Shown here in pieces: positions 24,432 to 35,580 of a DNA stretch of 64,000 bases. Below the pieces are notes generated by a model. That model was not told where the DNA came from. It saw only the letters and a list, made by a program, of their open reading frames with translations, and ran no database searches. This DNA comes from Xestospongia bergquistia (lineage: Eukaryota > Porifera > Demospongiae > Haplosclerida > Petrosiidae): assembly GCA_963965975.1 (NCBI GenBank), contig OZ014415.1, positions 1,989,001 to 2,053,000 on the forward strand, written 5' to 3'. Position 1 is the first letter of the stretch, and every line of letters starts with the position of its first letter. The position numbers and the translations under genes are program-made.

Positions 24432-25423
24432 CAAGAGTTTTATTAAGGTTTTTGATAATTCTTTATTTTTCAGAAAGTTTTGTTTAAAACAGTCTTTGTT
24501 GGTAGCAATGTCATTGACTACTTTTATTTATGTATAGTTAATGCTGATCTTTTAAAAATTCTATCTATATTTCTTCTCTTTCTAAACAAAATTTAGTTTA
24601 TTTGATTATTTCTTATGTCAACAAATAATATGAGAAGTCACTTACTTTGACTTTTAATATATCACTCTATTAAAACTGATTGATTTTGGTAAAATCAAAC
24701 AATCAGTTTTATAATGATATATGTATATATATTATTAAGAGTTATGTAGCTAATTCCGTAACAATACAAATTAAGGGTAAAACTTGTGTTATTTGCAAAT
24801 ATTATGAATGCAGATGATTGATATGATTCATCAGGATTATAACCAGCACTTTTGTCTAATAACTGGTCAATTTTCAATTAAACAAGATCTATAATTATTT
24901 CTGAATATAAAATAATGATAACCTGTATTTGTTGGTGTGTTTTGGATGCTAAAAATTAAAATTATATGTGACTGTCCTTGTGGCAACTTATGTGACTGAT
25001 TTTCATTGTTTCTTATGAAAGGTACTCCCACTCAAAATAATAACTATCTAGTGTTGTCTATTGAAAAAAATGTAGCAGATGACACTGCTTTAATTTGTAA
25101 TTCAACTAAAACTGGGAGGCAGGGGATGACCCATATATAAATACCCTCTAATATATAGACATATTCTGATGCTTGCATTTGATGGTATTTCCATTGTTTG
25201 TCACAACTTAGTGTGGATATTTTTAATGTATTTCTTCTAAGCTTTTGTAAATTACAAAATATGCTGCTTATTTGAGAAATGATGTCATTATGACATATAT
25301 TATGATGTATAAAAATATTGCAGCTATATGTGAACATTGTGTTGCAACTTAGTTATTTTTAAAGTGCTACATTTCCAAACAATAGTCATCTTTCACCCAA
25401 TTTTATGTTATGTGTGTTACAGT

Positions 25424-25667
25424 ATATGTGACCTGATTTGCAATAAGGGATCACTTCTGACAAAACATTTGTGACCTGATTTGTGAAAAGGCCTAGGAAA
25501 CGCTGTTAAAATATCTCAAAAACAGTTTTGTATACATACAGTTACTATTAATGGTAACTGTATGTACACAAAACTTTTTTGAGGTATTTTAACAGTAGTA
25601 CCTTTTCATAAATTATGTGACATATGTTTAGACAGAAGTGGTCCTTATTGCAAGTCAGGTCACATAT
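25424..25667. mobile_element. Foldback MITE-like palindrome
   Basis: The two arms are inverted copies. The left arm starts ATATGTGACCTGATTTGCA; the right arm ends in its complement, TGCAAGTCAGGTCACATAT. They meet at a near-perfect centre around ACAGTTACTATTAATGGTAACTGT near 25537-25560. There is no coding. The class is unknown; a TA target duplication is possible. Confidence 0.75.
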
Positions 25668-26294
25668 TAAGAACTGCATCACATGCTGTTTATTTTAAAA
25701 TGATGTCATTATGATGTCATGTAATTCTCGATGTCTTCACAAGCTTTAGAACTGTAAATAGTAAGTTAATAATGTCTTTTTGTAATTATAGATCTTGAAA
25801 ATTAAAATGTATAATTCTTTATTAATCTTACTAATAAATAGAGGTATACTTTCTTCTGCTAGTTGTGGCTAGAGTAAAATCGAGTATAATGAAAAATAGA
25901 ATAACTAAAGCCTTATTGTATATCACTACACACGTAATCATCATGATTATAGCTACTTTGTATTGAAGCTCAGATACTGACATTACGTTAGCAATTTTAT
26001 AGATGAGATTTTGAGATATTGTGGTTTAAAATCAGAGAAATCAAATGAATAAGCAATTGCTCAGAGTTCATGCTAGCTATCATAATTAGTTAGAAATAAA
26101 CCCAAACAAATGTTGGATATAATAGGTAGGCAACTGACTAAAGAGCTTGTTATATGAACCTACCAAATAGTCTATAAATCAAATTATGACTATGTATATA
26201 CTAAGTAAAGCATATTTCCATAATTGGATGATTGTTTTATCAAATTAAGTTATTACATTAATCTTACAATTCTAAGTAGATTACCTGTAATAAT

Positions 26295-26373
26295 TATGGA
26301 ATACGAAGTACGACAAAAATAGGTGTTGAATTCACAATATTGCTGCTACTTTTGTCGTAGTTCATATTCCATA
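26295..26373. repeat. Short inverted repeat
   Basis: TATGGAATACGAAGTACGAC at the left pairs with GTCGTAGTTCATATTCCATA at the right, with about 38 bp between. It could be a small MITE remnant or a hairpin. Confidence 0.6.
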
Positions 26374-26840
26374 GGTTATCAACTTATCAGAGTTTCATTA
26401 ATGCAATGAGCAACCCAATATTACTTTATTTATATAAACCCAAAACTAATGTATACTGCAATAAATCAATAAGTGTGTATTGTTCAATAATTAAAGCCAT
26501 GTAAAGACATGGACAATCAAAGCATTTGTAGCTAACTAGTAATCATGCATCAACATGTTAAGATTTGTAAAGTACAGCATAACATAGTAATTGCATATTT
26601 GTCTACATGGGTATATACAAGGTTAATCACTGTGATGAATAGTCTTGCGCTCAGAAGGAATCTCTCAACAAACAACACTGTTGGCATAGTACCTGTTGTA
26701 CATCAAGCTAGCTGTTATGTAGAAAATATAAATAAAATAAGAACAAACAAAAACTTAGCATTCATCTATAGTAGCATTCATTAGTTGGTAGTAAAGAATA
26801 TTGTGTATACTATTACTAAAATACTTAATAATTATATACT

Positions 26841-26922
26841 AAAGTTTGAGGCAATGAACTGTGACCTCTTCTTTGACTATATGACAAAACATGACCAATA
26901 CATATAAAAAAATGTGAGCAAT
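26841..26922 (+). promoter_or_regulatory. Conserved promoter-like block of gene 3
   Basis: Same block as at 14593: GGCAATGAACTGTGACC, then GACCAATACATATAAAA with a TATA-like motif near 26902-26909, about 125 bp before the ATG. Confidence 0.42.
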
Positions 26923-27033
26923 GTTTACAGCATTTTGCCATTTTACCATTATTATAGTACTAGAGTACTAGAGTAAACAACAACATAGTAGTAATTGTTA
27001 TTACCATAAAAACATCACCACACTATAGACACT

Positions 27034-30000
27034 ATGATGCAACAGTGGTTAACTGCACTATTGACCCTAACAACTATAGCACTAGGAAAGGCTGTTACAT
27101 TTGGTACTCTACCTCCTCGACCTACTACTGGTACAATATTATATTATATGTTTATATTATAGTATTATATAGGTGTGAGACTTTATCTAAGTTATGAAAA
27201 TAGAGTAATACCTAACTACTTTATGGTGAGAGGTAGTCAGTTCTATGATGTGGATCTAAATAGTGATGGTCAAAATGATGGTATATGGTGTCAGAGTGCT
27301 CTTAATGAGAGTATAATAGGTGTCTGGTACTTACCTAATGGATCACCAGTACCTATACAAAGTCGTGCTACTCCATTACAATCATATAATACTAATGTCA
27401 ATGGTCAAGTGGGTCTACTTAGACGTGGTGGGATAAGTTCAATTCAAGGACTATACTCTTGTATTATTCCTAATGAAGAGGGAGTAAATCAGACACTATA
27501 TGTAGCTCTATATGCAATTAATACTTTTGATAACAGTGGTGAGTTATATACATCTAAATGTTACTATATGTTAGTTTTGTTTAGCTTAGCTTTTTATAAT
27601 TTTAGTTAGTTATAGTTGAGAAAGTTAGTTAAATTTAATACATTATTAGGCTAAAGATATTGCTTGTTTTTCTTAAAAGTATTTTATTCTTTAAGTTTGT
27701 ATCTGCCAATTGCTTTCTTCTATCACTTGATGCATAACCAGCTTTAGAAGGAGAACCTTGTTCCATTAGTAGATCACGAAATTCCTGGTTTTCCACTAGA
27801 ATTGTTGCAACATTTGCACTACCAATAAATGTAGCTAACTTCTCAGTTATTTTCTAAATTATTTGATGTAAGAAGATTTATGCAGCATCAAAGCAAGGCT
27901 TAGTTGCCTGGCATTGTTTTACCATTACAAGTAGCTTTATTATCCTTAAAATTCTTTTCTTTCTCCTATAACTTCCTATAAGTATCAGCAAGATATTTGC
28001 TCAGGTACTGGTTTAAATTAGTTTGGATTTTTTTCCTTTTATTTTATTCTCACATTCAACCTTTTTGAGGTCTCAATCTTACAAACATTATTGTTTAGTG
28101 CTTCATCATCATCAAAAGTAATATTCCCAAACTGGGCTTTCTTTTGGTCTTCCAGTTGACATAGCAGACATAACAGAAGTTTCAACTTCCTCACTTTTTA
28201 CTGCTTACTGATTTATGCCCTGCACATGGTTACATTGTGCTTTACAATAGCTTATTATACAGCCAAGGTAAAAGGTATACATGTGATTGTAATGAATAGT
28301 GCTATTTTTAGTTATCAGTTAACTTATCACAGTTAACTTATCATTTACTAGTTGTTTATCTTTGTGCAGTTATGACAGTTATTTATTGAGTAAAGGTATC
28401 TGTTGTTTTAGTTCAGTACTATCTATAATATTTAGTTATAGCTAGTTTTCTTGGTTTCAAAAAACTTTTAGTTAGTTTTAGTTAGTTAATTGTCAGATGA
28501 AGAAGATTTAGTTAATTATAGTTAGTTAACTAGAAGTAAAATAGGCTAAACTAAATGGGTTTATATGTACACTATATGTAGCTGCATATAGTGTTTTGGG
28601 GTTCAATAACAACAGTAAGTTAGCCAGTAAGTTAAGTTAGTACTATTCAATTAACCATTTTGCTTTTGTTTTTGTTAAACATTGCTTTTTGCTACTAACT
28701 AACTCTTCATGAAACATGCTACCCTTTTACATTATGAAATCATAAAGTGGTCAAACTTATACTGGCTTAACCTTTGTTCTTGTTAATCATCTTTTAAAAT
28801 TATTGTTTTGTAGTTGGTCCTGTAGTGGATTATAACAAATCTGTAACGTTTATGCTACTCTCCAAAAGAGATGCTAATCCTCCAGTGTTCACTTTCTACT
28901 TTGAAGTCACAAGCACACCTCCTACAACAGTAACATGTTCTATTAATAACAATACATTCAATATTACTGAGAAAGATTTAAATCATGTACCTGAAATAAC
29001 TGCTGATCCTATTAGAGTTGGGGTGACTGTAACTATAAGGAGGAGAGAAGCTGGTGAATATTCTTGTACTATAAGAACAGATATATCAGTATCACCTGCT
29101 CCATTTAATACTACTGCTACTACTCCTGGTATAAATATTAGTGGTAAGATATTATTTTTTTATGTTATAATGTTGTTATTACAAATTTTAGTAACTAATA
29201 CGCCTTCTAACGTGACATATACCAAAACTGGTCAAACTTCAATTCTACTTGTCTGGTCACTTCCCAACAGTAATACTTCAACAGTAATAGGTTATGAAGT
29301 GTTTCTTTATATATCTAATCGTACAAGAGTTAGTATTGAGACAAACACTACAGAACTAAATATAACCTCACTACAACTCAATGAAAGTTACTATATTATA
29401 TTTGTTGTAGCCTATGGAGGAGATTTACCTAGTGATCATAGTAGTGCTATTGTTATATCCCAAGGTAAACAATGTCATTATTAATGTTCTATTATCATTG
29501 TCATCATTGTAGTGCTACCAATAATTACCATCACTTCTACTGGTACTGGTGTTGTAGGAGAGAGCTATTCTGTAGTGTGTTCAGTAGATGTGAGTAATCT
29601 CTACATCATTATTGTTGATACCACTATAGTCAAACTTGGAGAAGGTGTAATTAATTCTTCAGTGGGTTCTGGAGATAGCAATGTATCTATATATTATGAT
29701 CTATTGATGACATCAAATAGTGGACAGTATCAATGTCTAGTAAACATAAGTCAGATTGATAACAGTTACAAAGCTTCTAATGTTGAAATGTTCACTATCA
29801 ACACAACTAGTGAGTTGTATATAATCCAAAATTACATTTAAAATCTGTCTATCATGTACTTAATTATGTAAATTATTCATATAATATATCAGACTCATTT
29901 GCTCTAGTTCTACAACCAGTTGTTGCTGTCTCTACTTATCCTGTTGATCCAACTTCACTAATAGAGGCAACATATCTTGATATAGTATGTACTGTTAACA

Positions 30001-33000
30001 TCAGTGATGCTGTTAATACTGGAGTTAGTGTTGATATTAAGTGGTCTCATAATGGTGGTTCTCCTCTTACTAATAACAGTGACTATACTATTAGTTCATT
30101 GACTATGTTAGGATCACACATGTACACTAGTACATTACGTATTGAAAGTTTGAGTAATACTAGAGACAATGGTGCTATGTACTCTTGTACTGTGAGTGTT
30201 CTACCATCTCCTGTATCTTCTTATATTACTGGCAATGAAAATAACAATAATATTACACTAAATGTGGCAGGTATAATACTTAATTGTACATGTACTAATA
30301 GTATTATTGTTATTAATTAATTTATAATAGATTTCACTGCTGATCATGTGATAGTTGATATTTTATATTCAACCACACCCACTGCTGGAGACCAGTTCAC
30401 AATGACATGTAATATCAGTATACCTGAGAGACTAGTACATGATCTTGCTAGACTTGTAGTAATATGGAGTTACGATCTAGCTAGACTACAAAGAGTTGAA
30501 GTAATTAACAGTGATACTACAATAGGAAATGTTACAAAGATTGGTAATCTTATATTGAGTAATCTGATATTACATCCAGTGAAGACATCTGATGGTAGAA
30601 GTTATTATTGTTCAGTGATATTTAATGATTTAGGAGTTAGTAATCATATCTTGAGAGATCTTAGTGTTCAAAGTAAGTTATTTGTTATAAAAAATCATTT
30701 TTCTTTCCACAGTCTCTCCACCCAGCATTGTTATCATATATAGTCCTACTGGTCCTATCTATGAGAGTACTAACTTCAACCTGACCTGTACTGGTACACT
30801 ACCTAGTGTAGTGGACACAACAGTGTCAGCTACTGTAGTCTGGTTTGATCCTCAAGGCAATACTATACCTGTTGAATCACGACGTATGATGACTAATGTT
30901 ACTAGTAATGGAAACAATAAGTTTGAGAGTACACTAATGTTTCTACCAATTGATAATGGAGATCATAATAGTAGCTTTAATGACACTGGAACATATACTT
31001 GTCAGATGACTATTAGTTCAAGTGATCCTTTAATTATTACTGGAATAAACAGTACTACTGACACAATAACTGTTCAAAGTAAGTAGTATTGATTTGTTCA
31101 TAGTACTAATTTGATCAGATATACTTTCACTTTGTTTTAAATCAATATTGTTTTTTAAATTTAGCTTATACTGCTCCTCCAAGAAATTTCATCAACACAA
31201 CCTTCCTTGCACGTAGTGTTACATTAGATTGGGACCCTCCAGATCAAATAGAAAAGATAATAGGATATAACTTGACTTGCATGCAAACAGAAGGACCCCA
31301 AGTCTCTGGACTGACAGCTACTCAAAGTTCTACAGAGACAATGTTTACTATTCCAGTATTAATTCCATTTACTGAGTACACTTGTAAACTGTCATCTATT
31401 AATGTTGTGGGTGAAGGACCAGCTACACAATATACATTTAAAACAGCACAGGATAGTAAGTTCACACCACAATATCAATTTTTTAATCTCCAAATAGGAC
31501 CTGATGATTCTCCTCAAAACTTCGCATCCATTACAACTAAGACTGATATTATATTTTACTGGACACTTCCAGTTTTTCCTAATGGCATTATAACCAAATA
31601 TAGATTAGTTATTGTTGTACTTTTAGATAGTGGTCTGTTTAAAAACACTACTAACACTATTAATGTTACTCCTAACCAACAAACAGTGTCTTTAATCATT
31701 GATGGATTCTCACCCTATCAAAATTACACTGCTGCTGTTTCAGCTACTACAGTAGTTGGATATGGACCTAGTGCTACTATTGAAGGAAGAACTGATCCTG
31801 ATAGTAAGTATGTATCATTTACTATTCCCTTTTACATACATTTCTCTAGTATCATCTGAACCAGTTCTTATTATTATACCAGTTATTATTAGTAATATCT
31901 TTGTTGCTAACACTATACCAGTAGTTAATGACACTGCTGTTAACCTTACTTGGTATCCACCAATCACACCTAATGGATATATTAGTAGTTATAATATTAA
32001 TATCACTGGTGGAGTTATCATGTCACTAACAGTTACGGCTGATCCTCAAATACATATTTACACAAAGATTATTGGAAGATTACGTAAGCCAATGTATTAG
32101 CAACTAGTAAATGTATTGTCTCCAAAGGTCCAGGTATCCCTTACTATATATCAATTGGAGCAGTCAATGAAGTAAGAGAAGGTAACATTACATCAGTTAC
32201 TGTCTTCACTAAAATTGAAAGTAGGTCCAAATAAAATTTTAATGTTATACTATTTACTTACAATTTGCTACAGCTCCCAATATTAGTCCTACTAACATTA
32301 CAACACAAAGGTCATCTGATGGTAGTTCTATTTACATTGTATGGAGACAGGTGTCATTAGAAGAAGCTCATGGTTTCTTTGAGTATATTATATTATTAGA
32401 TGTTGTCAATAGTAGACAATCAAGTGATATAACTGTACATGTTCCATTTAATAAGACATCTATCAATGTAACTGGTCTAAATCCTCAATTAACATACACA
32501 CTTACTATGAGAATAGCAGTACATAATGAAAGTGGAGAAGTTATAGAAGGACCTACAAGTATACCAATAAGGATTGAGGCAACATGTGAGTACTATCATA
32601 TTTATATATTTGTACTTAACCTTTTTAGCACCAACATCATCTACTAATGGAAGTTCTAGTACTGGTTTTATAATTGGTCTAGCAATAACAACATCAATTA
32701 CATTAATTGTTATAACTATACTTGTATTTGTTGTTATCATTTTTGTTAAAAGGAAGTCAAAGAAGTATAACTTTAAATCTGGGTAATTGAACTATTCATA
32801 TATGATTATTACCACAAATTATATTCATTATATAGGGACAGAACAAATGATATTGCATTGGCTATCAGTCCAACTTATAATATAGTAAATACATCTACAA
32901 TATTGTAAGTTGACAGCAGTACATAATAGTATTAATACTGTATATTATATTACAAACATAGAGCTGAGGAAGCATTATATGAGAGGATGTCTGATGAACT

Positions 33001-33160
33001 GAAAGCTCCTCCAAATTATGATATACCAATTGTTACAAATACTGATACACAAGTCTATGATCTACCAGTAGTTACTACTGATATATCAGTGAATACTAAT
33101 CCAGCTTATGCTACAACAAGGTTTGGAGAGGCTCAGCAGCCAGACACTTCACATACATAA
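27034..33160 (+). CDS. Receptor gene 3: short paralogue, 6 Ig + 5 FN3
   Basis: Sixteen exons from ATG 27034 to TAA 33158-33160 join into one unbroken frame of 1,363 codons plus stop. The order is: signal peptide, Ig, Ig, FN3, four Ig, four FN3 (one split), transmembrane helix, tail. Compared with gene 2 it lacks the equivalents of exons 5-9 and 14-19, while all remaining exons match one to one. The loss is clean because all those introns are phase 1. Intron 2 is 1,275 bp, far longer than in paralogues, and contains a hAT-like insertion and a relic of the exon 2 end. The tail stops before the YVNV motif. An ATG is also present three bases downstream (MM start); the first is used here. Confidence 0.88.
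27560..28555 (-). mobile_element. hAT-like DNA transposon fragment in intron 2 of gene 3
   Basis: The minus-strand translation shows the remains of a BED zinc finger and transposase start. One segment reads RPKESPVWEYY near 28145 with a following Cys region. Another reads TNLNQYLSKYL. A third, near 27710-27835, reads ATILVENQEFRDLL, the VE-x-x-x-FRxLL motif common in hAT/ZBED-type transposases. Degenerate terminal sequences GTTTAGCTTA (27579) and its inverse TAGGCTAAAC (ending 28551) may be the ends. The paralogous intron in gene 2 lacks this block. The coding is heavily decayed. The exact boundaries are uncertain. Confidence 0.6.
28582..28614 (+). other. Candidate 33-nt mini-exon, copy of the exon 2 end
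   Basis: The sequence around 28570-28620 repeats the exon 2 3' end (TLYVAAY...FNNNS) and keeps a GTAAGT donor. The AG in TGTAG at 28580-28581 would act as acceptor. The 33-nt segment is phase-compatible with the flanking phase-1 exons and encodes AAYSVLGFNNN. It could be a relic of an exon duplication or a used cassette exon. Confidence 0.35.
29513..31078 (+). other. Gene 3 Ig-domain exon block (4 domains)
   Basis: Exons: 29513-29809, 29908-30270, 30331-30672, 30713-31078. They correspond to gene 2 exons 10, 11, 12 and 13. Motifs include SNSGQYQCLV, DNGAMYSCTV, SDGRSYYCSV and DTGTYTCQM. Confidence 0.86.
31165..32585 (+). other. Gene 3 FN3 block
   Basis: Exons: 31165-31455, 31498-31803, 31850-32083 plus 32128-32220 (split domain), 32274-32585. 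They correspond to gene 2 exons 20-24. The first is 9 nt shorter than in the paralogues (loss around VDQNGE). The acceptor of the split domain is CCAAAG rather than the CCACAG of the paralogues. Confidence 0.82.
32629..33160 (+). other. Gene 3 transmembrane and truncated tail exons
   Basis: Exons: 32629-32782, 32836-32904, 32962-33160. The helix ends with VKRKSKK. The tail retains TYNIV, ALYERM, APPNYDIPI and QVYDLPVV, then ends QQPDTSHT at TAA, exactly where gene 2 continues with YVNVV. So the YDxP sites remain and the YxN site is lost. Confidence 0.85.
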
Positions 33161-34789
33161 TTTAAATTTTGTGGCTGTAATTATTTCCTTTAAAATATTT
33201 TTTTAGGAATTTTTTTTCGAAGATTTCTTTTGCTAAGTTTTGTTTTAGTATCATTGTTATTAATCATTTTAAAATAGATTGTTTATGTTTTTTTTCGATA
33301 TTTTTTTTACATATTTCTACTTGCCTTTTGTTACCTTATATAGCATAATATCTGTGTGTTAAGTCAAAGATTAGAATTGATAAGTATGATATTTTTTTAA
33401 AAGAGTAATGTGTAGCAATTCTTTCTTTAACTATACAAGAAATAATTTCAAATGTACCAATATAGCTATTATTAGTCAGAGCTACAATGTATTTGTTGTA
33501 CAGTAATTATATATAATATCTATATAATGTTATATAAAAGAATATGTGATAAAGTGATCTATAAACTGTTCCATTCATTAGTAATGAGAATGTAATGTTT
33601 ACTAAAATGACCTCACATGTAGTAGTTTATCATTAATCATCTATTTATTAATTAATGCATCTATACCATCATTCATCTTTTCACCAATCCATTTATCTAT
33701 TCATCTATAATTTCTCCATTCCATCCATCCAACAAGAGATGAGTGAACAAATTAGGTATATTGAAATTGATTGATGAAAAAAATAAAAATGGATGGATAA
33801 AATGATTATATTAGCAATAGTAATAATAATATTTGAGTTTAGTACATCAGAACATGAGACTGAAAGTTTTTGTATGCCCATTAAAGATATAAGGTGTTTA
33901 ATTATAAGGTGGGGTCAAAAAATGAAGGTCCTAAAACTGGATTTGATAAACATGAATAGAGGAACCAAATCAGTGAATCCTAATTAACATATATTAATTG
34001 TATTAATTAGTTAATAACATCCATATAAATTATATATAATTATATTAATTAAAAAATCATAATAAAAATAGTACTATGTATTCATAGTCAAAAAGGGCAT
34101 GACTGTCAGTGAATGTACATTGTTATTGGAATAAAACATCATGTTACTTTGCTGCTCAGTTGCTGAATTAGTCTGCCCCCTCAATTTGGTCTCTGACTTA
34201 TCTTCTGTTAGTAAGTAATCAATGTATGAATATATAACATATTTGTTCACTAAAAGTACTTGTTAGTTATTGTCATATGAGGGGACTAAGATCCCTTTGA
34301 TGAGCAGTTAGGGGCTATACCCCCAGCCCCCTATTTCTGCTGCCTATATTGATAATATCAAGGTAAACAATAAAAAAGCCTTCATGATAGACACTCAGTC
34401 AATATTGATGTATTCAGTCAAAGAGTTCAGCTTATATCATTTCATTAACAAGAGATAGAATCAATGGTTGCATGTGAAAGATGGTTTGTGTTTTAGGTTT
34501 GCTTATGTATGAAAGCATCATTGGTTCACTTCTAGGCTCTTTTAGTATGTATTTTATAACCACAGACACAGAATATACCAATCATGTCAGCAGTACCTGC
34601 CGTGGTTTGTGGTTAATTATATTAATAATATTGACATATATAATGTATGTACAAATACAGTCAAGACCATTATAGGTGTAGATGTGGTGTCTCCACCCAC
34701 CAAAAACAGAAAATGCTGAAAAAAATTTGTTTAAACCTACTAACATTTATTATTAATTGTTTTAATTAAATACACATGTATTTTGTTGA
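33161..34789. other. 3' flank of gene 3, no gene seen
   Basis: AT-rich DNA with no recognisable gene. It is duplicated at about 35590-36420 and 56568-57930, including TGTTTACTAAAATGACCTCA, a following stretch of CCATCCATC-type repeats, and a short C-rich block near 34318-34333. Confidence 0.65.
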
Positions 34790-35580
34790 AGTTGTAACTG
34801 GTCTAAATCCTCAATTAACATACACACTTACTATGAGAATAGCAGTACAAAATGAAAATGGAGAAGTTATAGAAGGACCTACAAGTATACCAATAAGAAT
34901 TGAGGCAACATATGAGTACTATCTTATTTATATATTTGTACTTAACCTTTTTAGCACCAACATCATCTACTAATGGAAGTTCTAGTACTGGTTTTATAAT
35001 TGGTCTAGCAATAGCACCATCAATTACATTAATTGTTATATTTATACTTGTTTTTGTTGGTATCATTTTTGTTAAAAGGAAGACAAAGAAGTAAGTCTGG
35101 GTAATTTATTCAACTATGCACATCACAATTATTACTACAAATTATATTCCTTATGTGAGACTACTATCTATCATTATATAGAGACAAAACAGAGTATATT
35201 GCAATGGCTATCAGTCCAAGTCATACTATAGCAAATACATCAACAACATTGTAAGTTGATAGCAATACATATTTAATACAGTTTGTTGTATCACTAACAT
35301 AGAGCTGAGGAAGCATTCAATGAAGGAATACCTGATGAACTGCCAGCTCCTCCAAATTTTAATACACCAGTTGTTACTATTACTGATACATGAGTTCTTC
35401 CAGATGGTGATATACCAGTTGATACTGATACTGAATCACAAGGTACTCCAGATGGTTACTACTGATAATACCAACCCAGCTTATGCTACTACAAGATTTG
35501 GAGATGCTCAGCAACCAGACACTTCTCACACACATGTTAATGTACTTGATCAGCAACCAGACACATGCATTTTATACATA
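34790..35580 (+). pseudogene. Receptor 3'-end pseudogene (fragment B)
   Basis: This is a decayed copy of the last exons: the end of the last FN3 (about 34794-34913), the transmembrane exon (34955 to about 35094), the small tail exon (35182-35250) and the last exon (from 35303). The FN3 donor is changed from GTGAG to ATGAG. Tail tyrosines are replaced: SYNIV becomes SHTIA, ALYERL becomes AFNEGI, and YDIP becomes FNTP. A TGA at 35391-35393 ends the frame early. Further repeats of the QQPDT unit lie downstream out of frame. There is no N-terminal part. Confidence 0.8.

Larger units (their letters stand above)
24432..26840. other. Intergenic DNA between genes 2 and 3
   Basis: No gene was recognised. 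It holds the gene 2 3' flank and, at about 25260-25340 and 25700-25870, copies of the recurring module with GATGTCATTATGATGTCAT-like sites. There is a long foldback repeat (25424-25667) and a short hairpin (26295-26373). The last kilobase is a diverged copy of the upstream flanks of genes 2 and 4. Confidence 0.65.
27034..29464 (+). other. Gene 3 N-terminal exons: signal peptide, Ig, Ig, FN3
   Basis: Exon 1 27034-27130 (MMQQWLTALLTLTTIALGKA), exon 2 27173-27538, exon 3 28814-29143, exon 4 29192-29464. Exon 2 differs from the other copies mainly in a few patches, such as LYAINTFDNS near its end. Exon 3 has a small insertion (SPAPFNTT) before its end. Intron 3 (48 bp) is a multiple of three and stop-free. 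Confidence 0.86.

Noticed and set aside
33793-33987. A small ORF starting MDKMIILAIVIIIFEF with a signal-like start
   Set aside because: The hydrophobic start is typical of chance ORFs in AT-rich DNA; the paralogous flank near 57190 does not preserve it.
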